A stretch of 64,000 bases of DNA from an uncultured Acidobacteriota bacterium. Its GTDB lineage: Bacteria; Acidobacteriota; Blastocatellia; Pyrinomonadales; Pyrinomonadaceae. The notes under the pieces are model-generated. The model saw nothing but the letters and a program-made list of their open reading frames with translations, did not search any database and was not told the origin of the DNA. The number at the start of each line of letters is the position of its first letter. Position 1 is the stretch's first letter. Shown piece after piece: positions 26,928-34,601 of the stretch. The translations under genes were made by a program, and so were the position numbers. Location of the stretch: assembly GCA_902826795.1 (NCBI GenBank), contig CADEGD010000006.1, forward strand, positions 62,001-126,000, written 5' to 3'.

Positions 26928-27390
26928 ACAAAGTCTTTATTCCTCAATTATTTGGATCGAGTCGCCGGAGTGAGTTTCGGATGGATTCTGGACAGACGCT
27001 CTGACAGCTATATTAGCCGCCACAACGGATCTTGCGTATGGATAAACTTATTGCGTTCGATGTATGGAGAGTTTCTCCGATACTTCGAGAGTAGGTTTTA
27101 ATCACACGAGGGGATCTTTTTCACGCGAAAATGCAATTTCTAATTGCCCTTCGCAAGGGAGCACTGACCCAAATAGCGGATGTGCTCGACCTCTCAAAAA
27201 TCTGTTTCTAAACGGGCTCTGGAAAAGCACCCTTTTGAATCCTTGTAGTTCGCTCCCGCTCGCTCAACGGCAAACGGCCTCCAGGCAAACTCACGAGAAG
27301 TATAACCAAATAAACCAATTAAACAAAATTAGTTTCCTGCAAATCTAAAGTCTTTTAGTATGGTACTATATGTGGTACTATTAAGGAATC
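26928..27390. other. Non-coding gap between rne and hicAB
   Basis: About 460 bp with no convincing gene. A 94-codon plus-strand frame (27064-27348) has no domain, biased composition and no ribosome site. GGGAGC (27155-27160) and GCTCCC pair over about 100 bp but the interior does not make a tRNA. Direct repeats TGGTACTA at 27361-27368 and 27373-27380, just before hicA, are described separately. Confidence 0.5.
27356..27380 (+). promoter_or_regulatory. Putative operator of the hicAB pair
   Basis: Two direct TGGTACTA repeats 12 bp apart (27361 and 27373). The first is also part of the inverted repeat TAGTA-TGG-TACTA (27356-27368). They lie 15-35 bp upstream of hicA, where a HicB-type autorepressor would bind. 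Confidence 0.45.
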
Positions 27391-27394
27391 ATGT

Positions 27395-27658
27395 ATGACC
27401 ATCTCAGAGGCTGTCGAAAAACTTGAACGAGAAAAGTCAGGCACGCGATTCTCACATCTCTTGAAAGTTTGCGAAGAGTTCTTCGGCTCGCCGAGGATAA
27501 AAGGAAGTCATCACATTTTCAGAACGCCCTGGCAAGGTGATCCGCGATTAAATATTCAATCAGATAAAGGGAAGGCAAAACCGTATCAGGTGGAGCAAGT
27601 ATTAGCGGCACTTAGAAAACTTGACGGAATACACGACGAGAATAGAAAGGTGAATTAA
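27395..27658 (+). CDS. hicA: HicA-type mRNA interferase toxin
   Basis: 87 residues. The dsRNA-binding-like HicA fold is indicated by the conserved G-S-H-H (PRIKGSHHIFRTPW), which holds the catalytic histidine, and by the terminal helix KPYQVEQVLAALRKL. Translated into a ribosome-independent mRNase in this family. hicB follows after 1 bp, so toxin and antitoxin are co-expressed in the usual toxin-first order. AAGGA precedes the start. Confidence 0.85.
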   Translation: MTISEAVEKLEREKSGTRFSHLLKVCEEFFGSPRIKGSHHIFRTPWQGDPRLNIQSDKGKAKPYQVEQVLAALRKLDGIHDENRKVN

Positions 27659-27659
27659 G

Positions 27660-27998
27660 ATGGCGAAGGAAAACAAACTAGCGAAGGAATATAGCTACTC
27701 CGTTACGTGGTCGGAAAAGGATCGAGCTTTTGTTGGACGGGTTGCAGAGTTCTCCTCGCTCGCGGCTCACGGCCGTACGCAGGAGAAGGCACTTGTAGAG
27801 ATTCGCACCGTCGTGGAATACGTATTAGACGACCTTCGCGAATCCGGCGAACCGATACCGGAGCCGCTCGGCAGGAGGGCCTATAGCGGACGCCTAAACG
27901 TCCGTCTCTCCAAAGATCTTCATCGCCGCCTCGCACTCGAATCTTCAGCTCAAGGAGTTTCGCTCAATAACTGGATCAACGCGAAACTCGCTCGCTGA
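27660..27998 (+). CDS. hicB: HicB-type antitoxin with RHH-like C-terminus
   Basis: 112 residues. The N-terminal HicB domain (YSVTWSEKDRAFVGRVAEFSSLAAHGRTQEKALVEI) folds like a degenerate RNase H and blocks HicA. The C-terminus (SGRLNVRLSKDLHRRLALESSAQGVSLNNWI) is a ribbon-helix-helix DNA-binding element typical of autorepressing HicB. It starts 1 bp after hicA with AAAGGTGA as ribosome site. Confidence 0.88.
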   Translation: MAKENKLAKEYSYSVTWSEKDRAFVGRVAEFSSLAAHGRTQEKALVEIRTVVEYVLDDLRESGEPIPEPLGRRAYSGRLNVRLSKDLHRRLALESSAQGVSLNNWINAKLAR

Positions 27999-28028
27999 TG
28001 CCGTCACACCATCAGCAAAGATTTCTAC

Positions 28029-28418
28029 ATGAACACTTTCTCAAGATTTTCACGCATCAAGCGGGAGTTTGGAACGTGGGTGTTTGTAAAAACGCTATTG
28101 TTGCTGATGGCTGCGGTCGGCGTTTCGGCTATCGCATATTTCGGATTTGAATCAGTCGTACCTGCAATGATCGTGGTTGTCGGCCTTGTTGCCGGATGGA
28201 TTCTTCGCGATGCGATCGTAAACCATTTCGACTTCCTTCAATGGGTGTTGCCCGGATCACTCTTCATCTACGGCATCCTTTTATTTGTCGGCGAACGCAT
28301 CATTGGAATCTCACGCACCGCTCAAGCGATCATCATCGCCGCCGTCCTCGCCATCGCTTTCTCGATCCAATTCTGGTCGCTGTCAGATCCGTCGATCGTG
28401 AAAATTCCAGAAGACTAG
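28029..28418 (+). CDS. Hypothetical four-helix membrane protein
   Basis: 129 residues with about four hydrophobic segments (about 20-40, 45-63, 75-92 and 98-118) and a short polar N-terminus. No family recognised. It follows hicB by 31 bp but is unrelated in type, and ends 10 bp before the convergent aldehyde dehydrogenase stop. Confidence 0.6.
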   Translation: MNTFSRFSRIKREFGTWVFVKTLLLLMAAVGVSAIAYFGFESVVPAMIVVVGLVAGWILRDAIVNHFDFLQWVLPGSLFIYGILLFVGERIIGISRTAQAIIIAAVLAIAFSIQFWSLSDPSIVKIPED

Positions 28419-28427
28419 GATCTCAGA

Positions 28428-30044
28428 TCATCGCCGAAGCAACTCCCTAATGCGTTTAGATAACTGCGGTGCTATAGTGGCTGCCTTCAGCATCGAGCCA
28501 CTTGCAAACTTCGTTGCGAAACCTCGGAAAGTTTCGACGGCGGTTGGGGTGTACGGCATCCACCAGGCGTTCGGAACTATCGAGATGCGGTTGGTGTGGA
28601 TGTGCTGGGGCTGGACGAGTTCCATCAGGCCTTCGATTCCATGCGTGCGGCCGCGGCCGGAATTTTTGAAGCCGCCCCAGGGAGTTTGTCCTAAGCCGTG
28701 CGTGTAGAGAACTTCGTTAATGCAGACTGAACCGCATTCGATCTGCTCGGCGACTCGGCGGCCTTTTGCGTAGTCGCGCGTCCAAACGCTTGCTGTCAAC
28801 CCAAACTCGGAATCGTTGGCGAGAGCGATCGCTTCCGCTTCCGTCTTGAACGTCGCTATCGGCAGCGTCGGGCCGAACGTCTCTTCCTGCATCGGCCGCA
28901 TGTCATTCGTGGCTCCGGAGATGACCGTAGGTTCGTAGAACAATGGAACGCGGATATTTTTGTCCGCATCTTCGGAATGGCGGACAGGGATGTCCGCGTT
29001 CCGGCCACCCGTCTCGATCTTCGCCCCCGCTTCACGAAAGGCCGCGACGTGATCCTCGACGATCTGAAGCTGCCGCTCTGAAGACATCGGCCCGATCGAA
29101 ACATCTTCCGAATCACCGCGGCCTTGCTTCATCTGCTTCACTTTCTCAACGATCAGCCGCGTCAATTCATCGGCAACGGATTCGTGAACATACAGCCGCT
29201 CGACCGAGGAACACGATTGGCCGGCGTTGCAGAAGGCTCCCCAAACCGCCCCGCCCGCGGCGAGCTTGAGATTCGCATCTTCGAACACGATCATCGGGTC
29301 TTTGCCGCCAAGCTCAAGCACGGTCGATGTCAGATTCTGGGCAGCAACTTTGGCGATTCTCTTTCCGGTTGCGACCGAGCCGGTGAACATTACCTTGTCC
29401 GGCGGCGCTTCGACGAGAGCGGCTCCGGCCTCGCCCGCACCGTGAACTATCCGCACAAGTCCGTCAGGCGCCCCTGCCTTCTTAAAGATCTCGCCGATCT
29501 TTTCGCCGACCAGCGGCGTCAACTCCGACGGTTTCATAACCACCGAATTGCCCGCCATCACCGCCATAACCGTCTCGCCCAGCGGGATCGAAAAAGGATA
29601 ATTCCAAGCCGGGATTATTCCTACAACGCCGTAAGGCTTGTAGATAATCTTTGAAGAGCGGCCGAGCAATCCATACAAACCAATGCCGACCCGCCTCGGC
29701 TTCAGCATCTTTTCCGCTCCGCGGGCGATCCACTGCATCAGATCGAGCACGGGAGCGATCTCCATCGCGATCGCCTCACCGAAAGGCTTGCCCGATTCGG
29801 CAGAAATAAGTTTCGCGATGCCATCAATATCGGCAAGGATCACCTCGCGTGCGCTCATGATCAAAGCCTTCCGCTCGGCGAACGATGTCGTTTTCCACTT
29901 GTGGAAAACTTCCCTCGAACGCTCGACGGCGCTGTGTACGTCTTCCGGCGAGTCGATCGGTACACGCCCAACCTCTTCACCCGTCGCTGGGTCGAACGAT
30001 ATCAGCCCATCCGCCGCCGATTCACGTTGAATTACCGCACTCAT
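28428..30044 (-). CDS. NAD(P)-dependent aldehyde dehydrogenase with palindrome-encoded insert
   Basis: 538 residues from the ATG at 30044; a GTG at 30092 is an alternative. ALDH superfamily: cofactor-site IIPAWNYPFSIPL, catalytic Glu in VLELGGKDPMIVFEDA (about 246), catalytic Cys in FCNAGQSCSSVER (about 277) and EETFGPTLPI. The C-terminal INEVLYTHGLGQTPWGGFKNSGRGR is of the succinate-semialdehyde/coniferyl aldehyde dehydrogenase type. Between GGR and LFYEPTVI, where the family is normally short, about 20 residues (NADIPVRHSEDADKNIRVP) are encoded by the palindromic element at 28945-29002. Substrate unknown. Confidence 0.9.
   Translation of the reverse strand: MSAVIQRESAADGLISFDPATGEEVGRVPIDSPEDVHSAVERSREVFHKWKTTSFAERKALIMSAREVILADIDGIAKLISAESGKPFGEAIAMEIAPVLDLMQWIARGAEKMLKPRRVGIGLYGLLGRSSKIIYKPYGVVGIIPAWNYPFSIPLGETVMAVMAGNSVVMKPSELTPLVGEKIGEIFKKAGAPDGLVRIVHGAGEAGAALVEAPPDKVMFTGSVATGKRIAKVAAQNLTSTVLELGGKDPMIVFEDANLKLAAGGAVWGAFCNAGQSCSSVERLYVHESVADELTRLIVEKVKQMKQGRGDSEDVSIGPMSSERQLQIVEDHVAAFREAGAKIETGGRNADIPVRHSEDADKNIRVPLFYEPTVISGATNDMRPMQEETFGPTLPIATFKTEAEAIALANDSEFGLTASVWTRDYAKGRRVAEQIECGSVCINEVLYTHGLGQTPWGGFKNSGRGRTHGIEGLMELVQPQHIHTNRISIVPNAWWMPYTPTAVETFRGFATKFASGSMLKAATIAPQLSKRIRELLRR
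28945..29002. repeat. Intragenic palindromic element, GGAACGC family (in ALDH gene)
   Basis: Arms GGAACGCGGA (28945-28954) and TCCGCGTTCC (28993-29002) with two inner hairpins. The plus-strand flank CAATGGAACGC equals that of the copy at 3625. It is read on the gene strand in the same frame as that copy (AAC GC.. to GTT CCA TTG), giving N-A-D...R-V-P-L. Confidence 0.87.
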
Positions 30045-30122
30045 ATCCTCATGCGATGATATGCCTCTATCCCCGCAAATGAAAGGTCTCACAGTTTCGC
30101 GTCGCGATAGTGAAAATAATTG

Positions 30123-30151
30123 TTGACACGGCGTTGCAGCTATGAGAATAT
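30123..30151 (+). promoter_or_regulatory. Promoter of the duplicated leader module, copy 1
   Basis: TTGACA (30123-30128), 17 bp, then GAATAT (30146-30151). The second copy of the module has TTGACA-N17-GATATT at the same distance (27 bp) from the shared GGCCCGG block, which supports both as real promoters. Confidence 0.5.
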
Positions 30152-30155
30152 GTTT

Positions 30156-30356
30156 GGCCCGGCGGATGCATTCAGGCCGGTGATCTTTGAAATATTTTAA
30201 AACGGAGTACGCTCCGGCTCAGTTGTCACATCGCTGAAGTGAGACTCTATTTGGAAATGTGAAATGAGACTGGCTGTAAGTTGTTGAAAGTTGGTGTAAG
30301 TGCTAGACCTTGTTTCAAATGGAACAAAAGTACACACGCGAAATGGAACGGAACAA
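30156..30356 (+). ncRNA. Candidate structured leader RNA / repeat module, copy 1 (upstream of yggS)
   Basis: Begins with a GC-rich hairpin (GGCCCGG...CAGGCCGG, 30156-30180). It continues through TGATCTTTGAAA (30181-30192), AGTGAGAC (30238-30245) and a 92-bp core (30265-30356). The core differs from the copy at 46133-46224 at about 10 positions, without gaps. Blocks are conserved while the sequence between them is not, as expected for structured RNA. It ends 52 bp before yggS, in the same direction. No terminator is visible, so a 5' leader is more likely than a free RNA. Confidence 0.4.
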
Positions 30357-30408
30357 GATCCACCGGTGCGAAATGTTTGACGTAAACCCGCGATGATAGA
30401 ATCGAATC

Positions 30409-31077
30409 GTGTCGATTTCAACAAGTTTCGATTCGGTTCGTGGACGGATAGCCGCCGCCGCGAGTCGCTCCGGGAGACATCCATCCGAGATAAAGCTAAT
30501 CGCGGTGAGCAAGACCCATTCGCCCGAAGTAATTCGGAAAGCATTGTCGGCGGGAGCTTCCGTATTCGGCGAGAACAAAGTTCAGGAGGCCGAAGGCAAG
30601 ATCGTCGAGCTCGGTCGCGACGGAATCGAATGGCACCTAATCGGACACTTACAGTCGAACAAGGCGAGAAAGGCCGTGCAGCTCTTTGATTATGTTCACA
30701 CACTCGATTCGATCGAACTGGCCGAGCGGCTTGAGCGTATCTGTATTGAGGAAGGTCGCGAGGAATTGAAAATTTTGATTCAGGTCGATCTTGCCGGCGA
30801 AGACACGAAGTCGGGAGCAGCCGAATCGAATCTGCCTTCGCTTATCGAATACCTGAGATCGTGCGAACGGCTTAAGCTAACCGGCCTGATGATCCTGCCG
30901 CCGTTCTTCGACGATCCGGAAGCGACGCGGCCGTATTTCAAACGTCTCCGCGAGAATCGAGATGAACTTCTTTCCGGCGGTGAACTTTCAATGGGAATGA
31001 GTCACGATTTCGAGGTCGCGATCGAAGAAGGATCAACGATCGTTCGCGTCGGAACAGCGATCTTTGGGCAACGTTGA
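30409..31077 (+). CDS. yggS: PLP homeostasis protein, YggS/PLPBP family
   Basis: 222 residues, alanine-racemase-like single-domain fold. LIAVSKTHSPEVI holds the PLP lysine (K35). FGENKVQEAEGK, WHLIGHLQSNKARKAV, GLMILPPFFDD, LSMGMSHDFEVAIEEGSTIVRVGTAIFG are all family hallmarks. It binds and buffers pyridoxal phosphate. GTG start at 30409. The stop codon lies in the terminus of a palindromic element. It is followed by yggT, a common gene pair in bacteria. Confidence 0.95.
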   Translation: MSISTSFDSVRGRIAAAASRSGRHPSEIKLIAVSKTHSPEVIRKALSAGASVFGENKVQEAEGKIVELGRDGIEWHLIGHLQSNKARKAVQLFDYVHTLDSIELAERLERICIEEGREELKILIQVDLAGEDTKSGAAESNLPSLIEYLRSCERLKLTGLMILPPFFDDPEATRPYFKRLRENRDELLSGGELSMGMSHDFEVAIEEGSTIVRVGTAIFGQR

Positions 31078-31141
31078 GAGTTCAAGCTTTAGCTTGCTTT
31101 CCGAGCCATCGAAGAGGCAAGCTAAAGCTTGAACTCTAAAC
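31073..31141. repeat. Intergenic palindromic element, GTTTAGAG family
   Basis: 21-bp perfect arms (31077-31097 against 31117-31137, AGAGTTCAAGCTTTAGCTTG...) with a 19-bp loop, extended by GTTGAGAG on the left and CTCTAAAC on the right. It contains the yggS stop and ends 2 bp before the yggT ATG, leaving yggT without a visible Shine-Dalgarno. Confidence 0.88.
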
Positions 31142-31143
31142 AT

Positions 31144-31737
31144 ATGCTGATAGCTACCGTTTACCCGATAGTTTGGATGATCTTGTGGGGATTGTTTCTC
31201 GCTTTCCTCATATTCATGGTGCTTCGGCTCATCTTTAACTATGCCGATCCGAACCCGTTTGGTGCGGTCGGCAGGTTCGGTTTCAGCATCAGAAAGCTGA
31301 CCGAGAAATGGGTTTACCCGGCGTCGAGGTTTCTCGCGAATTTTCGGGTCGACACCCGCCTTGCCCCGCTCGTGACGCTTTTTATTGGATTGGTATTCAC
31401 CTATTTCGCGAGCCAGATAATTGGCAATACGTTCTTTGTCATCGACGGCCTTTCGCTCGGCGTCTCGAGCGGCAATCCGAAGATGTTTATCGGTTTCGTA
31501 CTCTACGGTCTGCTCAGCGTTCTGGTGCTGTTCATCTTTATCCGCTTCATCTCACAGTGGTTCGTTTTCACGCGGAAAACTTTCCTTGGATTTGTGATGA
31601 AGGTGACCGACCCGATCATGCTGCCGGTGCAGAAACTGATCCCGCCGATCGGGATGTTCGATATTTCCGCGATGATCGTGCTTATCCTGATCGGTCTGCT
31701 GCAATCGGTCGTGCTGAACATCTTTGTTCGGCAATAA
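31144..31737 (+). CDS. yggT: YggT-family membrane protein
   Basis: 197 residues with about four membrane segments. The C-terminal half carries the YggT pattern FISQWFVFTRKTFLGFVMKVTDPIMLPVQKLIPPIGMFDISAMIVLILI. The family occurs beside yggS and division or osmotic-stress genes; its biochemical role is unknown. ATG at 31144 chosen because an earlier TTG lies inside the palindromic element. Confidence 0.82.
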   Translation: MLIATVYPIVWMILWGLFLAFLIFMVLRLIFNYADPNPFGAVGRFGFSIRKLTEKWVYPASRFLANFRVDTRLAPLVTLFIGLVFTYFASQIIGNTFFVIDGLSLGVSSGNPKMFIGFVLYGLLSVLVLFIFIRFISQWFVFTRKTFLGFVMKVTDPIMLPVQKLIPPIGMFDISAMIVLILIGLLQSVVLNIFVRQ

Positions 31738-31792
31738 ACCGGCCACATCACACGCGAGCGGCTGCGGTGATGGGCCGGCGGCTGGCCGGTTT
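31736..31792. terminator. Nested bidirectional hairpin terminator
   Basis: AAACCGGCCA (31736-31745) pairs perfectly with TGGCCGGTTT (31783-31792). Inside, CATCAC (31746-31751) pairs with GTGATG (31767-31772). It ends yggT (+) and overlaps the stop of the convergent small membrane gene (-). Confidence 0.7.
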
Positions 31793-31993
31793 CTTCTGCC
31801 GGGCAAATCGCTTTCGAAGAAGCGTTAACGCCGAGGCGATCAACACCCCGCCGGCGACTCCTTCAACACTAAGCAGCGCCGCCGTTGTCGAGCTGGCGAC
31901 GAGTTCACGAAACTCGATCGTCTGCCTGATACAAATAGCGTCGGCGATCAGAAAGAGCCCTAAGACTGCTAGACAAGTGAGTGTATTGTTCAT
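31748..31993 (-). CDS. Small hypothetical membrane protein
   Basis: 81 residues from the ATG at 31991-31993, which has a strong GGAGG site 5 bp upstream, so the longer frame extending to 32170 is not the real start. Two hydrophobic helices (about 5-22 and 40-60) and a basic tail (LLRKRFARQKKPASRRP). No family recognised. Convergent with yggT and divergent from yebC. Confidence 0.6.
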   Translation of the reverse strand: MNNTLTCLAVLGLFLIADAICIRQTIEFRELVASSTTAALLSVEGVAGGVLIASALTLLRKRFARQKKPASRRPITAAARV

Positions 31994-32075
31994 GCGTCCC
32001 TCCACTATATATTGGGAGTCATTCCGATGAACTTGCCGTAAACGCGTTCTAAATTTTGTGTGAAACCGGGCGATT

Positions 32076-32103
32076 TTGCCCCCAAAAATGAGCGTGGTAT
32101 ATT
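32076..32103 (+). promoter_or_regulatory. Putative yebC promoter
   Basis: TTGCCC (32076-32081), 16 bp, TATATT (32098-32103), about 90 bp upstream of the yebC start. Reasonable but not perfect sigma-70-type boxes. Confidence 0.4.
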
Positions 32104-32193
32104 TTGAATTTCGACTACAAGGCGGAAACACGACCGGTAGGGAGTGTGCCCTCTCTGCCGCATTAAACATAGTAAAGGAAAAGAAATAATAGA

Positions 32194-32934
32194 ATGTCAG
32201 GACACTCCAAGTGGCACACGATCAAGCATAAGAAAGGCGCTCTCGACGCCAAACGCGGCAAGATCTTCACGAAGATGATCAAGGAGATAACCGTCGCAAC
32301 GAAGACCGGCGGCAGCGGTGACCCGGACGCAAACGCCCGGCTTCGCAAGGCGATCAGCGACGCAAAAGGGCAGAACATGCCAAACGACACCATCGACCGC
32401 GCGATCAAGCGAGGTATGGGCGAAGGCGAAGGCGCAAACTACGACGAGGTCGTGTATGAAGGCTACGGGCCGAACGGCGTTGCGGTTATGGTCGAGGCAA
32501 TGACTGACAATCGTAATCGAACTGTCGCCGAGATCCGCCACATTTTCTCCAAAAACGGCGGCAACATGGGCGAGTCCGGTTCGGTCGGCTGGATGTTCGA
32601 CAAGAAGGGCTACATTGTGGTCGATAAAGCCGCGAAGAGCGAAGAAGAACTTTTTGAGATAGCCGTCGGCGCTGGTGCCGACGATATGCAGGACGATGGC
32701 GAGGTATTCGAGATCTTTACAGCTCCCGAGAGTTTCGAAGCCGTCAACGATGCAATAAAAAAGGCAGGCATTGAACCGCAGGCCGCCGAAGTTTCGATGG
32801 TCCCGCAAAACTACATCAAACTCGAAGGTGCCGAAGCCAAGACGATGATGAAACTGTACGATTCGCTCGACGACAATGATGACGTCCAGAAGGTTTGGGC
32901 AAACTTCGACATCGACGAGAGCGAGATGGGCTAG
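32194..32934 (+). CDS. yebC: YebC/TACO1-family translation or transcription factor
   Basis: 246 residues. The start [20 protein letters not shown] and [49 protein letters not shown] and the acidic C-terminus are diagnostic. Family members help ribosomes through difficult (proline-rich) sequences and some act as regulators. GGAAAAG precedes the ATG. Often beside ruvC, which is not here. The stop overlaps that of the convergent amidase. Confidence 0.96.
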   Translation: MSGHSKWHTIKHKKGALDAKRGKIFTKMIKEITVATKTGGSGDPDANARLRKAISDAKGQNMPNDTIDRAIKRGMGEGEGANYDEVVYEGYGPNGVAVMVEAMTDNRNRTVAEIRHIFSKNGGNMGESGSVGWMFDKKGYIVVDKAAKSEEELFEIAVGAGADDMQDDGEVFEIFTAPESFEAVNDAIKKAGIEPQAAEVSMVPQNYIKLEGAEAKTMMKLYDSLDDNDDVQKVWANFDIDESEMG

Positions 32935-33512
32935 CCTACGATCTTTCTCAATTCAGGAAGCAATTTCTCGAGGTTGCTGCCGGGACATCCGGTTTCGGCA
33001 TAGTCGCGGTGGCCTTTGATCTTCTCGCCACCGACCTTGTACTTCTTCGCGAGCCAATTGACCATCGCCTTTAGCGATTCGATCTGCGCAACAGTCGGCT
33101 GTTCCGTATCGAAACTTCCTTCGAGAACGATAAGAGCGTGGCCGGTCGGGTCGTAGTCAGTGTTCGTATCGCCAGCGTATTCGATCTCGCGTCCTTCGGC
33201 AATCTTTCCGTCCACCGCAATGTAGTAGTGATAAGGAACGTCGAACCATGCGGGTTTGGTCTTACCCGACGCAAGTTTATCTTCCCGCTGCGAGAATGCT
33301 TGCAGGTTCCTAAGCTTGGTTTCGATTGGTCGATTGGTTCGCTGTTTCGTGGCGGTGTGGTGAATTGTGATGAACTCGATCTTATGTCTCTTTCCGTCGC
33401 CCACTGACCTGTTTGCTTTCCACCCTGCTCGCGAAATGATCGCTGGCTCCTGAGCTTCGACACAGGTTCCAACAACCACAACTATCGCCAGGAATACTAA
33501 CCATTTACTCAT
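32931..33512 (-). CDS. Exported N-acetylmuramoyl-L-alanine amidase (PGRP/Amidase_2)
   Basis: 193 residues with a signal peptide ([17 protein letters not shown]). The zinc amidase core has FITIHHTA (H51/H52), [29 protein letters not shown], and [15 protein letters not shown] with the third zinc ligand. It cuts the muramoyl-alanine bond of peptidoglycan and should act in the periplasm in wall recycling. Its ATG overlaps the stop of the upstream VOC gene (ATGA). Confidence 0.9.
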   Translation of the reverse strand: MSKWLVFLAIVVVVGTCVEAQEPAIISRAGWKANRSVGDGKRHKIEFITIHHTATKQRTNRPIETKLRNLQAFSQREDKLASGKTKPAWFDVPYHYYIAVDGKIAEGREIEYAGDTNTDYDPTGHALIVLEGSFDTEQPTVAQIESLKAMVNWLAKKYKVGGEKIKGHRDYAETGCPGSNLEKLLPELRKIVG

Positions 33513-33880
33513 GAGATCACCTGTCCGTACGTTATTCGATGACCGTCAGGAGTTACGACGGAAAATTCGCGAAGGCCCCATGGCTTATCGCCGATACGAT
33601 GAATGACTTCTGCTCCACGAGAACCGAGCTCCCCATAAACTTCGTCGACATTTTCAACGAGGCAGTGTGCGAAATAGGAATGGTCGCCCGTCTCGCGAGC
33701 CCACAAGGCATCGGTGCATTCGCCGAGCATTACTTTGAAATCGCCAAACGAGAGGAATTCCCATCCCGGTGCGGTGAAATCCCGGTCGAAACCGAGTCGA
33801 TCTTTGAAATAGGTCGCAGATATGGCCAAGCTTTTTACTGCCAGTACGTGACGCGTGTGTACAACTTTTCTATCCGTCAT
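33509..33880 (-). CDS. Glyoxalase/VOC superfamily protein
   Basis: 123 residues, one vicinal-oxygen-chelate unit pair: HVLAVKSLAISATYFKDRLGF, SFGDFKVMLGE, DHSYFAHCLVENVDEVYGEL and WGLREFSVVTPDGHRITYGQ. The final E is the usual metal ligand region. The family includes dioxygenases and resistance proteins; the substrate cannot be read. ATGA overlaps with both neighbours show a tight three-gene unit (33877-34560, this, amidase). Confidence 0.8.
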   Translation of the reverse strand: MTDRKVVHTRHVLAVKSLAISATYFKDRLGFDRDFTAPGWEFLSFGDFKVMLGECTDALWARETGDHSYFAHCLVENVDEVYGELGSRGAEVIHRIGDKPWGLREFSVVTPDGHRITYGQVIS

Positions 33881-34560
33881 TCGCTATTGCTCTCCAGAGA
33901 AGTCTCATCATCCTCATCCAAATGATACGACGGTTCTTTCCACACTCCGAAAGCAATGCCGGTGAGCGAGGCGGCAGCGACGAATATCCAGATCGCCTTC
34001 CACTGATTGTCGATGCCGATCCTTACCAATATGTCGTTCAAGACTTCTAGAAAGAGTGAGAAGAACAAGGTCGAAAGTCCAAGACAAACCAATGCGATCA
34101 GAGCGTTGACTGCGGCGCCCGCTATATCAAGAACGCGCAATCCCGCGACAAAGCGTGCAACCATCCCGATGGTCAGGTATCCGAAAAGGTAGATCAGCGA
34201 CAGCCAAAATAGTGAGATTATAGCAACGCCAAACGGCAGGGCTCCTTTTTCAAGGGCGGGAACGTAATGTTGCGGCGCCGCATAGATCGCGACACCGAGC
34301 GCGACCATCACAAGTCCGAGAACCGCGATGGCGATCACCCAAAAGCCCATTCGGTTTGCAAGAAACCAGCCAAATTCAAAGCCTTCGCGACGGTAAAAGT
34401 AGAGTGTGTAATAAACAGCGAGTCCTGCAAGGACCGATCCGACAAGGGCGATGTTGATCCCGTCCGAAAACGGCAATAGTCCCCACGGAAGCTGCAAAAC
34501 TATGAAGAAGCCGAGCACGACCAGACAGCTTGCCGCGTAAATTTTCCCCAAAGTCCGCAT
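33877..34560 (-). CDS. Hypothetical polytopic membrane protein
   Basis: 227 residues with about six hydrophobic segments and a short acidic C-terminal tail (HLDEDDETSLESNSE). No family recognised. First gene of a unit with the VOC protein and the amidase, joined by ATGA overlap. Confidence 0.6.
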   Translation of the reverse strand: MRTLGKIYAASCLVVLGFFIVLQLPWGLLPFSDGINIALVGSVLAGLAVYYTLYFYRREGFEFGWFLANRMGFWVIAIAVLGLVMVALGVAIYAAPQHYVPALEKGALPFGVAIISLFWLSLIYLFGYLTIGMVARFVAGLRVLDIAGAAVNALIALVCLGLSTLFFSLFLEVLNDILVRIGIDNQWKAIWIFVAAASLTGIAFGVWKEPSYHLDEDDETSLESNSE

Positions 34561-34601
34561 CGGCGGTTAAAGGATTAGTGGCCTTAATTAACGAAACTAA
34601 T

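Noticed and set aside
27155-27264. Possible tRNA: GGGAGC and GCTCCC about 100 bp apart
   Set aside because: No D-arm, anticodon arm or T-arm can be formed inside, and no GTTCGANTC T-loop is present.
27064-27348. A 94-codon plus-strand frame in the rne-hicA gap
   Set aside because: No domain, odd composition, no ribosome site and no operon context; treated as chance.
31748-32170. A 140-residue minus-strand protein
   Set aside because: The part upstream of 31993 lacks hydrophobic pattern and crosses the yebC promoter, while the ATG at 31993 has a strong GGAGG site; only the 81-residue form is kept.
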